Positions 51,460 through 60,431 of a DNA stretch of 64,000 bases are shown here, piece by piece. Each line of letters opens with the position of its first letter. The stretch's first letter is position 1. The stretch is from Acidimicrobiia bacterium (GTDB lineage Bacteria; Actinomycetota; Acidimicrobiia; IMCC26256; PALSA-610). The stretch lies in NCBI GenBank assembly GCA_036271555.1, contig DATBAK010000004.1, positions 27,269 to 91,268 on the forward strand, read 5' to 3'. Position numbers and translations under genes: made by a program. The notes under the pieces are model-generated. The model was not told the origin of the DNA. It saw only the letters and a program-made list of their open reading frames with translations, and did no database searches.

Positions 51460-53877
51460 TCAGGCCCAGTACGAGCCGTCGAGCATGCGCTCGAGCAACG
51501 TGCGGAACATCACGAGGTCGTCGGGGTCTTCGGGCTTCTCCATGATCCCGTACGCCATCCCGCGCGTGCTCGTCCGCAGCGACACGACGGCGAACCGCAG
51601 CGCGGCGAACACCTCGAACCAATCAAGCGGTCCGAGCAACGTGTTGGTCATCCGCTCGTAGGTCTGCTTCACCTCGTCGCGCTGCATGAAGTCGGGAATG
51701 CCGGGCAGCTCGAACTTCTCTGCGAGGTCGTCGAAGAAACGATGCAGGAACACCATCCACGCGACGTCGATCTCCGCGGGGCCGACCGTTGCCATCTCCC
51801 AGTCGAGCACCGCGACCGGTTGGAAGTCGCGGTAGAGGATGTTGCCGATGCGCGCGTCGCCCCAGTTGAAGACGGTCGGGCCCTCGTCGGGACGATGCGC
51901 GTCGAGCCATGCGAACGTGCGCTCGATGAGCGGGTACGTCATGCCTTCGCGCGCCCAGTCGTAGTACCACCGCTGGTAGCCGAGCTGCTGGTCGAGCGCG
52001 GAGGTGCCATGGTCCGGCTGCGCGAGGAACGCGAGGTCGTGCGTCGCCGGCGTGATCGCGTGCAGCCGCGCGAGCACGCTCACCGACGAGTCCTGCAGCG
52101 TCTGCCGCTGCTCGGGCGTGGCGTCCATCATCCAGCCGCCGAACACGTAAGGCGGGATGTCGGGAGGTGCGTCGCCGTGGACGCGCCGCATCACGAGGAA
52201 CGGCGTGCCGACCCACTTCGAGTCGCCCTCGTACCAGACGACCTCGGGCGCGGGAACGTCGGTGTCGGCGCGCACGAGGTCCATGCAGCGGCGCTGGAGC
52301 TCGAGGTCGTACTGCGGGAAGACGGGATACACCTCGGGCAGCGGCGCGAGGCGAGCCGCGTACTCCTCACGCGCGCCGTCGCGCTCGACCGCGAAGAGCA
52401 CGGTCTCGCTCGACATGCCGTTCCCCGGCGACGCGACGTCGACGACGGTCGCGTCGGCGCCGACGTTCTCGGCCGCCCACTCCGTCAAGGCGCCGCGGAT
52501 CTCGTCGAGGTCGCGACGCCACGGCGTCCCGAACTCCTCCATCTCCTCCGACATCACCATCCCCCCTCGGTCGCGCAGAGTAGTGGTCGTCGTGGAAGCG
52601 GTCCGGCGCACGTAGTCGACGAGGCACGGATCGGCGGCGCGTGCGACGCCACCGATCTGCGAAGGGATCGGATGCACGCCATCGAAGCGCGGGCGCAGCT
52701 CGTAGGTCGCGACGAGCCGGTCGACCGCACGACCGATCGCCGAGAGCGAGAACCGCGTCGCCGGGCACCGGTGCGAGCCGTGACCGAACGTCGCGACGAC
52801 CTCGCGTGCGCCGAGCGCATCCTCGTCGCGGAGCCGCCGCCCGACCCAACGGTCGGGATCGAAGCGATCGAAGCCCGGCAACGCCGTCGTGTTCGTGAGC
52901 GGCAGCATCGTCGCGAGGATGACGTTCGACGCGAGCGCGTACGTCGTCGCGCCGTCGTCGACGGTGCAGGCGCGCAGCACCGACCGCATCATGATCGAGC
53001 GCTGGCCGATGCGCACCGCTTCGAGCGCGCACCGGTCGAGCAATCCGGCTTCTGTGCCCGCGACCAGACGCGCGTGCACCGCGGGATCGAGCAGGACGAG
53101 GCACAACGTCCAACCCAGCGCCGCGAAGAGGTTCGTCATCGTCGCGACGTGGAGCAGCACCACATCGCCCGTGATGCCACGCGTGCGTACGTCGCCTTCG
53201 ACGTCGTCCCAGCGGCGCGCGATCTCGGAGAGGAAGCCGTTGTCGCCGCCCGCGCTCAGGCGCGCCGCGACCGCAGTCTCGAGCCGAGCGAGCGCCGCAC
53301 GCTCCGACTCCTTCGTGTCGTCGCGGCCGGCCATGCGCTCGGGGTTGACGAACGCCTCGGCGCCGTCGAGCTGCTCGAGATCGGCGATCAACGGGTCGAG
53401 CCCCGGCGGTGCGGCCGCGGTGTCGCCCATCCAGCAGCCGAGCGCGAGCCGGTGACCGAGCCGGCGCGCGAGCGCGAACGCGTCGAACGTGCCCGCGTCG
53501 CCGAGCTCCTCGATCTGGCGCGCGATCGCGACATCGAGATGGTCGAGGTAGTGCTCGACGTCCTGCGCGCCGAAGAGATCGTGCGCGAACGTGCGCCGTT
53601 CGAGGAACAGCTCGTCGGGAAGCTTGCGCAGCAACATGCGGTAGTCGGCGAGGCCCTTGCTCGCGACCCGCTCGGGAAGCGCGTAGAGCTGCTCGAGCGC
53701 GCGCGGCGAGAACACGAACAGGTAGCGGTCGGATCCGGAGTCGACGACGAACGTGTCGCCGAGCTCGCGGCGCGCCGTCGCGAGCGCGGCGACCGGATCG
53801 GGCGCGGCGGCGTCGTCCCACGGGAACGTGATCGGTGCGCGCGGCGGCTCGGGATCGATCGCCGGCGCGTCGCTCAT
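51460..53877 (-). CDS. Cytochrome P450 - phosphotransferase (ACAD10/APH-like) fusion
   Basis: 805 aa in one frame. Residues 1-435 are a P450: ALEAVRIGQRSIMMRSVLRA (K-helix area) and FGHGSHRCPATRFSLSAIGR with heme Cys371. Residues 442-805 are an aminoglycoside-phosphotransferase-like kinase fold: VFNWGDARIGNILYRDFQPV and VAVLDWEMATVGPAEID. A Thr-rich linker (RRTASTTTTTLRDRGG) joins them. The second part starts with its own ATG at 52554 behind GAGGGGGG, so it can also be made separately. Both halves look intact. The kinase type is linked to acyl-CoA metabolism in homologues. Confidence 0.88.
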   Translation of the reverse strand: MSDAPAIDPEPPRAPITFPWDDAAAPDPVAALATARRELGDTFVVDSGSDRYLFVFSPRALEQLYALPERVASKGLADYRMLLRKLPDELFLERRTFAHDLFGAQDVEHYLDHLDVAIARQIEELGDAGTFDAFALARRLGHRLALGCWMGDTAAAPPGLDPLIADLEQLDGAEAFVNPERMAGRDDTKESERAALARLETAVAARLSAGGDNGFLSEIARRWDDVEGDVRTRGITGDVVLLHVATMTNLFAALGWTLCLVLLDPAVHARLVAGTEAGLLDRCALEAVRIGQRSIMMRSVLRACTVDDGATTYALASNVILATMLPLTNTTALPGFDRFDPDRWVGRRLRDEDALGAREVVATFGHGSHRCPATRFSLSAIGRAVDRLVATYELRPRFDGVHPIPSQIGGVARAADPCLVDYVRRTASTTTTTLRDRGGMVMSEEMEEFGTPWRRDLDEIRGALTEWAAENVGADATVVDVASPGNGMSSETVLFAVERDGAREEYAARLAPLPEVYPVFPQYDLELQRRCMDLVRADTDVPAPEVVWYEGDSKWVGTPFLVMRRVHGDAPPDIPPYVFGGWMMDATPEQRQTLQDSSVSVLARLHAITPATHDLAFLAQPDHGTSALDQQLGYQRWYYDWAREGMTYPLIERTFAWLDAHRPDEGPTVFNWGDARIGNILYRDFQPVAVLDWEMATVGPAEIDVAWMVFLHRFFDDLAEKFELPGIPDFMQRDEVKQTYERMTNTLLGPLDWFEVFAALRFAVVSLRTSTRGMAYGIMEKPEDPDDLVMFRTLLERMLDGSYWA

Positions 53878-53887
53878 CGCAGCTCGT

Positions 53888-54811
53888 TCATCCGTGCGCG
53901 TTCGGTACGTGCAGCTGGTCCGGCGTCGGTGGCCCGTCCGGGAAGCTGAAGAACATCAGCTGCGTGCCGTACGCGACGAGCCCGCTCTCGGGATCCCACA
54001 ACTCCATCTCGAGCGCGGCGTAGCCGTCGCCCGCGCGCCGCGCGGAGTTGTGCGCGAGCAACCACTCGGATCGCCACTCACCGAGGATCTGTACGTGGAG
54101 ATCGGCGCTCGGACTCAGCCACACCGGCCGATCACCGCGCTCGCCGACGCGCTCGCCCACCGCGCCCGGCATCGTGTCGCACAACGTCACCAGGCCGTGC
54201 GGGTCGAGGTGTCCGTCGGCGAGCCGGGGCGCCTCGTCGAACCGGTACCACGACGACCGCTCCGACGACGTCGGCTCGTGCTCCTCCCACGGCGCGTGCC
54301 CCTCGACCGATCGCCCGTCCACGAAGTCCCAGTACGGGAAGTGGAACCGCAGGTCGAGGTTGTCGGGATCTTCCGCCGGGTCCGCGGCGGTGCGGAACGA
54401 GCGGCACTCCTCGGGCGGCGGCGCGTCGGGCATCGAGCGGTCGGTGAACTCGAAACCGGGACGCGACGCGCCGAACACCGCGATCGCCGTCGTTCCCGCG
54501 GCTTCACCGGGGTTGCGCACCGTCGCGGTGAGCTGCGAGATCGAACGACCACGACGGATCACACCGACGTCGATCTGCACCGACCCCGCCCGCACCTGGC
54601 CGGCGAACACCACGCTCACCGAGCGCAGCTGCTGCTCGGGATGCGCGAGCCGCGCCTCCATCGCGCGCGTCGCGACGACGGTGACGATTCCGCCCTGCGG
54701 CAGCATCGGCGCGTTCCAGTCGGGACTCAGGAACGCGTGGTACCGACCCGGCCGCGCGCGATCGGCAACGACTGCGGTCTCGCGCACGAACTTCGAATCG
54801 GCGCGCGCCAC
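53888..54811 (-). CDS. Acyl-CoA thioesterase-like (double hotdog) protein
   Basis: 307 aa. N-terminal hotdog LSPDWNAPMLPQGGIVTVVA, SVSVVFAGQVRAGSVQIDVG, and a C-terminal hotdog with AVWLSPSADLHVQILGEW-like SPSADLHVQILGEWRSEWLL. It resembles TesB-type acyl-CoA thioesterases of the actinobacterial fatty-acid and sterol regions. It stops 10 bases before the P450-fusion start and is likely in that operon. Confidence 0.83.
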   Translation of the reverse strand: MARADSKFVRETAVVADRARPGRYHAFLSPDWNAPMLPQGGIVTVVATRAMEARLAHPEQQLRSVSVVFAGQVRAGSVQIDVGVIRRGRSISQLTATVRNPGEAAGTTAIAVFGASRPGFEFTDRSMPDAPPPEECRSFRTAADPAEDPDNLDLRFHFPYWDFVDGRSVEGHAPWEEHEPTSSERSSWYRFDEAPRLADGHLDPHGLVTLCDTMPGAVGERVGERGDRPVWLSPSADLHVQILGEWRSEWLLAHNSARRAGDGYAALEMELWDPESGLVAYGTQLMFFSFPDGPPTPDQLHVPNAHG

Positions 54812-54823
54812 GGCGTCGAGCGT

Positions 54824-55330
54824 CTACTCCGCCGGCGCAGTCGACGGCAGGCCGAGCTTGCGGTGGTCCCAGGAGACGACGCGGTCGACTTCGACCTTCA
54901 CGACCACGCGCTTGTTCAACATCACCTCGACGAAGGGCTTCATCGCTTCCGAATACGGGCCCTGGTAGCGCTCGAAGACGCTGATGCCGAGCTCGAAGAT
55001 GCGGTCGGGCTCGTCGACCTCGACGATCTCGACCTTGCCGACGAGCTCGACGCCGCGCAGCTCCTCGTACTTGTCGCCGTCCTCGACCATGCACGTGATC
55101 GTGTTGTTGCGGCGCAGGTTCAGGACCTTCTGCGACTTCGCCTTGGTCTCGAACGCGATCGCGCCTTCGAGGAAGCCGTACCACATCGCCACCACATGGA
55201 TCGTGTTGTCGTGGTTCATCGTCGCGAACGACATCGTGCGCCCTTCCTGCAGGAAGGCGGCGATCTCGTCGTCCGACATCTTGATGATGTCGCGCTGCTT
55301 CACCCCATGACCCATCTGCGGCTGCGCCAC
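54824..55330 (-). CDS. Pyridoxamine-5'-phosphate-oxidase-fold protein (F420/FMN-binding)
   Basis: 168 aa from GTG with GGAGGG upstream. A split-barrel fold: SFATMNHDNTIHVVAMWYGF, AIAFETKAKSQKVLNLRRNN, and GDKYEELRGVELVGKVEIVE. This is the flavin/deazaflavin-dependent nitroreductase-like (F420 or FMN) group common in actinobacteria. It probably reduces or binds a small xenobiotic. It lies in the same strand run as the thioesterase and P450-fusion genes. Confidence 0.85.
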   Translation of the reverse strand: MAQPQMGHGVKQRDIIKMSDDEIAAFLQEGRTMSFATMNHDNTIHVVAMWYGFLEGAIAFETKAKSQKVLNLRRNNTITCMVEDGDKYEELRGVELVGKVEIVEVDEPDRIFELGISVFERYQGPYSEAMKPFVEVMLNKRVVVKVEVDRVVSWDHRKLGLPSTAPAE

Positions 55331-55392
55331 GTGACCCTCCACTGTCGACCGAGCGTCATCTTGACCGCTGCGCGCCGGCAGGCGCCAAGAGC

Positions 55393-55773
55393 TCAGCCCG
55401 CGGCGTCGTGCTGCGCGAGGACCTTCTTCGGCGCGACGAGGCGGAAGCCGTCCTCGACGATGCCGGCGACCTCGTCCCAATCGACGTCGCGGTCGAGGCG
55501 CACGCCGACCCAGCCGCGCGTTCCCACGTAGGGCGGCACGAAGAAGCGGTCGGGCTCCTCGTCGACGAGCGTGGCCTGCACGCCGTCCGGCGCCGCGCAC
55601 CAGATCGCGAGCCGGCCGTCGCCGTGGTGATCGTCCATGAACATCACGAACGTCTTCTTGCCGCCCGCGAAGAACGTCGGCGCACCGTGGCTCAGGCGTT
55701 CCTCGGTCTCCGGGAATGCGAGACAGATCCTGCGAACACCCGCGAGCGCGCGTTCCGTGTCACGGCGCGTCAT
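55393..55773 (-). CDS. MmcQ/YjbR-family protein
   Basis: 126 aa. ALAGVRRICLAFPETEERLS, GAPTFFAGGKKTFVMFMDDH and RFFVPPYVGTRGWVGVRLD are the family consensus. Role not established. It is closer to the typical YjbR sequence than the paralogue at 19448. No operon partner gives a function. Confidence 0.83.
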   Translation of the reverse strand: MTRRDTERALAGVRRICLAFPETEERLSHGAPTFFAGGKKTFVMFMDDHHGDGRLAIWCAAPDGVQATLVDEEPDRFFVPPYVGTRGWVGVRLDRDVDWDEVAGIVEDGFRLVAPKKVLAQHDAAG

Positions 55774-55843
55774 GGTCGCATCCGCATGAGCTCACGCGGT
55801 CGCCGCGCACTCGTCCCGGTTGTTGCGGCGGCTCCAGCCGGCG

Positions 55844-57097
55844 TCATGCAGAGAAGAGTGTCTCACCGATGTCGTGGCCGCGTTGGACCCCGGGCGGCAC
55901 CGCGAAGATCGCGCTGCCGTTGTGCTCGATGTACTCGTTGAGCGCGTCCTCCAGCGCGAGCTTGTGCTGGAGCGGCACGAACTGCGTGCGGGGATCGCGC
56001 ATGTACGCGAGGAAGAACAACCCCGCGTCGAGGCCGGCGGTGACGGGGTTCACGCCGTCGGTGAACGAGTAGCCGCGCCGCAGGATGTGATGTCCGCGGT
56101 TCGTCGACGGCGCCGCGAGCCGGATGTGCGCGGTGTCCGGGATCACGAAGTTGCCGTCGGCACTCCGTGCGTGCAGGTCGACCGCGTCGTGCTCCTGCTT
56201 CGAGCCGATCGGCGCGCCCGTCGACTTCACGCGCCCGATCACGTGCTCCTGGTCCTCGAGGAAGTCGCGATCCCACTGCTCGATGCGCATGCTGATGCGA
56301 CGCGCGACGAGATAGGAGCCACCGCGCATCCACGCGGGCTTCTCGTTCGGGCCGACCCAGACCTGCGAGCTCATCAGCGCGCCGTCGTCGCCCTTGACGT
56401 TGTTCGTGCCGTCCTTGAAGCCCAGCAGGTTGCGGGGCGTGTCCTGGCTCGAGCTGGTGCTCGACGTGCGCCCGAAGCCGAGCTGCGTCCACCGCAACCC
56501 GACGACGCCCTTGCCGATACGCGTGAGATTGCGCAACGCGTGGAAGCAGACGGTCGGGTCGTCGGCACAGACCTGGATGCAGAGATCACCACCCGACTTG
56601 TCGGGGTCGAGGTTGTCGCGCGGGAACGCCGGGAGGTCGATGAGCGCGTTCGGGCGCTTCGCCGCGATCCCGAAGCGGTCGTGACCGTTCTTCTCGAACA
56701 GCGTCGGACCGAACCCGAACGTCATCGTCAGCTGTGCGGGTTGGAGGCCGAGGGCCTCGCCGGTGTCGTCGGGCGGCGCCGCGAGCACGTCGTTGCGGCC
56801 GATCTCGTTGCCCGCGGCGAAGCGCGCGCTCGCCTCCGTCCAGTCGTGGAGCAGACCGACGAGGTCGCCACGCGTCGCGTCGAGCACGTCGAACGCGCCG
56901 AACAGCAGCCGGTCCTGCGCGGGCGTCGCGATTCCGGCCTGATGGTCGCCGTAGAACGCGACCGCCCCGCCCGGCGACGCGCTCGACGAGCTCGTCTCCC
57001 AGAACGTCGACTTGCCCGCGAGGGTCGCGCCGACGCCCGCGGCCCCGGCGATGCCGAGGCCGCCGACGAACTTGCGGCGGCTGATGCGCTCCCCCAC
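55844..57097 (-). CDS. efeB: Dyp-type peroxidase EfeB (Tat substrate)
   Basis: 417 aa from GTG. Twin-Arg signal ERISRRKFVGGLGIAGAAG, then AFYGDHQAGIATPAQDRLLF, the GFKDGTNNVKGDD motif with the catalytic Asp, and the heme His region around NRGHHILRRGYSF. It is exported folded with heme and supports ferrous-iron uptake by peroxidase action or heme use. Its GTG is 1 base after the EfeUO stop. Confidence 0.93.
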   Translation of the reverse strand: MGERISRRKFVGGLGIAGAAGVGATLAGKSTFWETSSSSASPGGAVAFYGDHQAGIATPAQDRLLFGAFDVLDATRGDLVGLLHDWTEASARFAAGNEIGRNDVLAAPPDDTGEALGLQPAQLTMTFGFGPTLFEKNGHDRFGIAAKRPNALIDLPAFPRDNLDPDKSGGDLCIQVCADDPTVCFHALRNLTRIGKGVVGLRWTQLGFGRTSSTSSSQDTPRNLLGFKDGTNNVKGDDGALMSSQVWVGPNEKPAWMRGGSYLVARRISMRIEQWDRDFLEDQEHVIGRVKSTGAPIGSKQEHDAVDLHARSADGNFVIPDTAHIRLAAPSTNRGHHILRRGYSFTDGVNPVTAGLDAGLFFLAYMRDPRTQFVPLQHKLALEDALNEYIEHNGSAIFAVPPGVQRGHDIGETLFSA

Positions 57098-57098
57098 G

Positions 57099-59093
57099 TC
57101 AGGCGACGATCTGCTCGGCGACCTTCGACAACGGCTCCGCGGCCGCTTCGATCGAGAGCGCGACCGCCCGCGTCTGCGACGCGGTGAGCGCGGTGTAGAG
57201 CGCGTAGCCGTCGCCCTGCTTGTAGGGCGCGAGCGCGGTGTCGACCGCCGCGAACCGCGCGTCGATCTGCGACTTCGTGACCGGCGAGCTCTTCGGCAGC
57301 AGCGCGGCCACCGAGTCGAACGCGACGCGCGCGCCGTCGACGTTCGCCGCGAGGTCGACGAGGTCGAGGTGCGAGTAGCGCTCCTCCTCGCCCGAGATCT
57401 TCGACGTCGACGCCTCGTTGAGGAGCTCGACCGCACCGTTCGCGATCGTCGCGGGCTCGAGCTTCACGGTCTTCACGACGCGGTCGAGCTGCTTCACGTC
57501 GGTGACGAGCTTCTGCGCGACCGGCCCCATACCCGAGAGGTCGTTCTTCGCGTACAGCGCCTGCTCGATCTTGTGGAAGCCGCCCCATTGACTCGCGGGC
57601 ACGTCGTTGGCGCGCGCGTCGATCCGGGGATCGAGATCACCGAACGACTCGGCGACCGGCTCGATGCGCTCGTACGGCGCGCGTGCCGGACCGTACGCGG
57701 CCTTCGCCGCGGCCACGTTGCCGGCCACCACCGCGTTCGCAAACGTCGTGGTGAGCGTGACGAGCTGGTCGGCCTGCTGCTCGAGGTACTGGCGGTACTG
57801 GTTCACCGCGACCGTGCGCGCGGCAACGTCGGCGACGGGTGTGGTGGTCGCCTTGCCGGTGACGGTGAGCGCGCCCTTGCCGTCGTGATCGGTGCCGCCC
57901 GGGCACGAGAGCGCGAACGTGCCGGGTTGCAGGGTCACCGAGAACGAGCCCGACAGCCCCGGCGGCACGTTCTCGACCTCGGCGACGATGCGGTCGCCCT
58001 TGTCGAGGATCTCCATCTCGGAGATCGCGCTCGCGTCGTCGTTGCTCACGTCGAACTTGGTCGGACCCGCGGGCAACGAGAGCTTCGACGGGCTGCAGCC
58101 TGCCTTCACGAGCTTGATCGCGACCGTCTTCACGTTCTTGGCGCCCGCGCCGCTCGATGCCGACGAGCCGCAGGCGCCGAGCGCGACGACCGCGGCCATC
58201 GCCGACGCGCCGATAGCCGTGCGCGTCGCGACCGATGGCCGCGCGCGCGTCCGCTCGACCGGCCGCCCACTGCTGCTCGAGCCCGACGTGCGGCGCGACT
58301 TGGGCCAGAGGACGAACAGCGACATCGGCACGACGTAGACGAGCCAGCCGAGCACCTCCGCGATGACGGGGCGCACCTGCACGCCGAGCATCCCGGTGAG
58401 CAGCGCGGACCGGATCGAGCCGGGCCCGACGAAGCCGGTGAGGTTCAGCACCTGGTGCTGACCCGAGTTGAGCCAGCCCGCCTCGTGCGCGGTGTGTGCG
58501 GCCGTGGCCACGAGGCCGGCGGCGACGAGCACGAGCACGAAGCCGGTGAACCGGAAGAAGCGGTCGAGGTTGATCCGCACGCCGCCCTTGTAGATGCCGA
58601 AGCCGATCGCGATGGCGACGAGGACGCCGAGCGTCGCCCCGATGCCCGCGGCCGCGGGATCGCTGGATCCCTGGAAGGCGGCGAGCAGGAACACCGCGGT
58701 CTCGAGGCCTTCGCGCAGCACCGCGAGGAAGGCCATGAAGACGAGCGTGCCGACCGAGCCGCCGACGAGCGCGGCCGCGGCCTTGCCCTCGAGGTCGTGC
58801 TTCAAGCCGCGGGCGTGCTTGCGCATCCAGATGATCATCCAGGTGACCATCGCGACGGCGGCGAGCCCGACGACGGTCTCGAGCCCCTCCTGCTGACGCT
58901 GCGGCAGGTTCTCCTCGGTGATGCGGAGCGCGATCGCCGCGCCGGTGCACAGCACGACGGCGAACCCGACACCGAGCCACATCCAGCGCATCACGTCGCG
59001 CCGGCCCTGTTGGATCAAGAAGGTGGCGATGATGCCCACGATCAGCGACGCCTCGAGCCCTTCCCGCAGGCCGATGACAAAGGTGGGCAGCAC
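57099..59093 (-). CDS. efeU/efeO: EfeU-EfeO fusion: iron permease plus periplasmic iron-binding domain
   Basis: 664 aa from GTG. Residues 1-265 are the FTR1 permease with seven helices and both iron motifs REGLE at 10-14 and 127-131. Residues 291-307 form another helix ending in a lipobox-like LGAC308. Then an EfeO cupredoxin-like domain (about 320-415) and an M75 peptidase-like domain (430-664) with the HxxE motif H507/E510. Normally two separate proteins; here they are one chain, which fixes the binding domain next to the channel. With EfeB it forms a ferrous-iron importer. Confidence 0.92.
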   Translation of the reverse strand: MLPTFVIGLREGLEASLIVGIIATFLIQQGRRDVMRWMWLGVGFAVVLCTGAAIALRITEENLPQRQQEGLETVVGLAAVAMVTWMIIWMRKHARGLKHDLEGKAAAALVGGSVGTLVFMAFLAVLREGLETAVFLLAAFQGSSDPAAAGIGATLGVLVAIAIGFGIYKGGVRINLDRFFRFTGFVLVLVAAGLVATAAHTAHEAGWLNSGQHQVLNLTGFVGPGSIRSALLTGMLGVQVRPVIAEVLGWLVYVVPMSLFVLWPKSRRTSGSSSSGRPVERTRARPSVATRTAIGASAMAAVVALGACGSSASSGAGAKNVKTVAIKLVKAGCSPSKLSLPAGPTKFDVSNDDASAISEMEILDKGDRIVAEVENVPPGLSGSFSVTLQPGTFALSCPGGTDHDGKGALTVTGKATTTPVADVAARTVAVNQYRQYLEQQADQLVTLTTTFANAVVAGNVAAAKAAYGPARAPYERIEPVAESFGDLDPRIDARANDVPASQWGGFHKIEQALYAKNDLSGMGPVAQKLVTDVKQLDRVVKTVKLEPATIANGAVELLNEASTSKISGEEERYSHLDLVDLAANVDGARVAFDSVAALLPKSSPVTKSQIDARFAAVDTALAPYKQGDGYALYTALTASQTRAVALSIEAAAEPLSKVAEQIVA

Positions 59094-59115
59094 GCCGGGC
59101 CTCCCTGGTCCGTGA

Positions 59116-59134
59116 TTAAGTTAGGTTGCCCTTA
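59116..59134 (-). promoter_or_regulatory. IdeR/DtxR-like iron box upstream of the efe operon
   Basis: TTAAGTTAGGTTGCCCTTA matches 14 of 19 positions of the IdeR consensus TTAGGTTAGGCTAACCTAA. It lies 23 bases before the EfeUO start. It would make uptake iron-repressed. The opposite half towards the aldo/keto reductase gene is 114 bases away. Confidence 0.6.
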
Positions 59135-59247
59135 GTCTGAAGGTGCGAAACCCGATCCGTCAAGTCGGTCATCGCGTACCGGAGCCCCGTGGGGCGGACG
59201 TAGGGTCGGCCGACCGACACGAGATCCAGCCCCGCGAGGAGATCCCC

Positions 59248-60216
59248 ATGCGCTACCGCCGACTCGGACGCACCGCGCTGCGCGTGAGCGAGCTGTGCCT
59301 CGGCACCATGAACTTCGGGCCGCTCACGACCGAGGCCGACGCCGGCGTCGTGATGGACCGCGCGCTCGAGCACGGCATCAACTTCTTCGACACCGCCAAC
59401 CGCTACGGCGGCGACAAGGGTCCGGGCGCGACCGAGGCGATCGTCGGGCGTTGGCTCGCGCAGGGCGGCGCGCGGCGCGAGAAGGTCGTGCTCGCGACGA
59501 AGGTCTTCGGCCCGATGACCGAGTGGCCCAACGACGGCGGCCTCTCCGCGCGCCACATCCGCGATGCGTGCGACGCGAGCCTGCGCCGGCTGCAGACCGA
59601 TCACATCGACCTGTACCAGATGCACCACGTCGACCGGCACGCGCCGTGGGACGAGGTGTGGCAGGCGATGGAGGGACTCGTCGCCGCGGGCAAGGTGATC
59701 TACGCGGGCAGCAGCAACTTCGCGGGCTGGCACATCGCGCAGGCGAACGAGACCGCGAAGCACCGCAACTTCCTCGGGCTCGTCAGCGAGCAGAGCCTCT
59801 ACAACCTCGCGTCGCGCACGGTGGAGCTCGAGGTGCTGCCCGCGTGCAAGGCGTACGGGCTCGCGATGATCCCCTGGAGTCCGCTGGCGGGCGGGATGCT
59901 CGGCGGCATCATCAAGGCCGAGTCCACCGGCCGGCGCAAGAACCTCAATCCCCGTTACGAGGCGATGCGTCCGCAGATCGCACGCTGGGAGGACTTCTGC
60001 GAGCAGCTCGGCGAAGCGCCCGCCGCGGTCGCGCTCGCGTGGCTGCTCGCGCAGCCGGGTGTCACGTCACCGATCATCGGCCCGCGCACGCTCGAGCAGC
60101 TCGAGGGCGCGTCGCTGCGCGCGACGCAGATCACGCTCGAGGAGGACGCGCTCAAGGAGCTCGACGCGATCTTCCCCGGCCCCGGCGGTCCCGCGCCCGA
60201 GGCGTACGCCTGGTAA
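59248..60216 (+). CDS. Aldo/keto reductase
   Basis: 322 aa. MRYRRLGRTALRVSELCLGT at the start, catalytic Asp/Tyr in INFFDTANRYGGDKG, Lys in VVLATKVFGPMT and His in LYQMHHVDRHAPW; C-terminal SPIIGPRTLEQLEG. NADPH-dependent reduction of an aldehyde or ketone. ATG at 59248 is preceded by GCGAGGAGAT, a good ribosome site; a GTG at 59143 would add 35 unrelated residues over the iron box spacer. Confidence 0.9.
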   Translation: MRYRRLGRTALRVSELCLGTMNFGPLTTEADAGVVMDRALEHGINFFDTANRYGGDKGPGATEAIVGRWLAQGGARREKVVLATKVFGPMTEWPNDGGLSARHIRDACDASLRRLQTDHIDLYQMHHVDRHAPWDEVWQAMEGLVAAGKVIYAGSSNFAGWHIAQANETAKHRNFLGLVSEQSLYNLASRTVELEVLPACKAYGLAMIPWSPLAGGMLGGIIKAESTGRRKNLNPRYEAMRPQIARWEDFCEQLGEAPAAVALAWLLAQPGVTSPIIGPRTLEQLEGASLRATQITLEEDALKELDAIFPGPGGPAPEAYAW

Positions 60217-60306
60217 GGAGCGGGCGCGCGGTCAGTCCGAGACAACGCCGAAGCGCCGTGCCGCGACGAGCAAGCGCGCGACCGTGCTGGTGACTCGCAC
60301 GGCAAC

Positions 60307-60322
60307 CTGACGGTAGCGTCAG
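60307..60322. promoter_or_regulatory. Near-palindromic operator before an amidohydrolase gene
   Basis: CTGACGGTAGCGTCAG differs at one central base from the perfect operator CTGACGCTAGCGTCAG at 36407. It is 110 bases before the GTG of the amidohydrolase at 60432. The shared site suggests one regulator for amidohydrolase genes 24 kb apart. Confidence 0.6.
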
Positions 60323-60345
60323 GCACGTTCTGACGTGACGACGGC

Positions 60346-60421
60346 AGCGGCGAGCGAAGCGAGCAAGCGACCGGGCCCACTCCCGTCCCGCGTGCGGAGC
60401 GGCGAGCGCAGCGAGTGCGAC
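60346..60421 (-). repeat. Dispersed intergenic repeat, variant copy 9
   Basis: Reverse orientation; core GGAGCGGCGAGCGCAGCGAG then TGCGAC (60396-60421) is the complement of the type copy's first block. The outer part (CGGCGAGCGAAGCGAGCAAG) repeats the same theme, so the copy is duplicated within itself. It separates the operator at 60307 from the amidohydrolase start. Confidence 0.55.
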
Positions 60422-60431
60422 AGGAGTTGCA

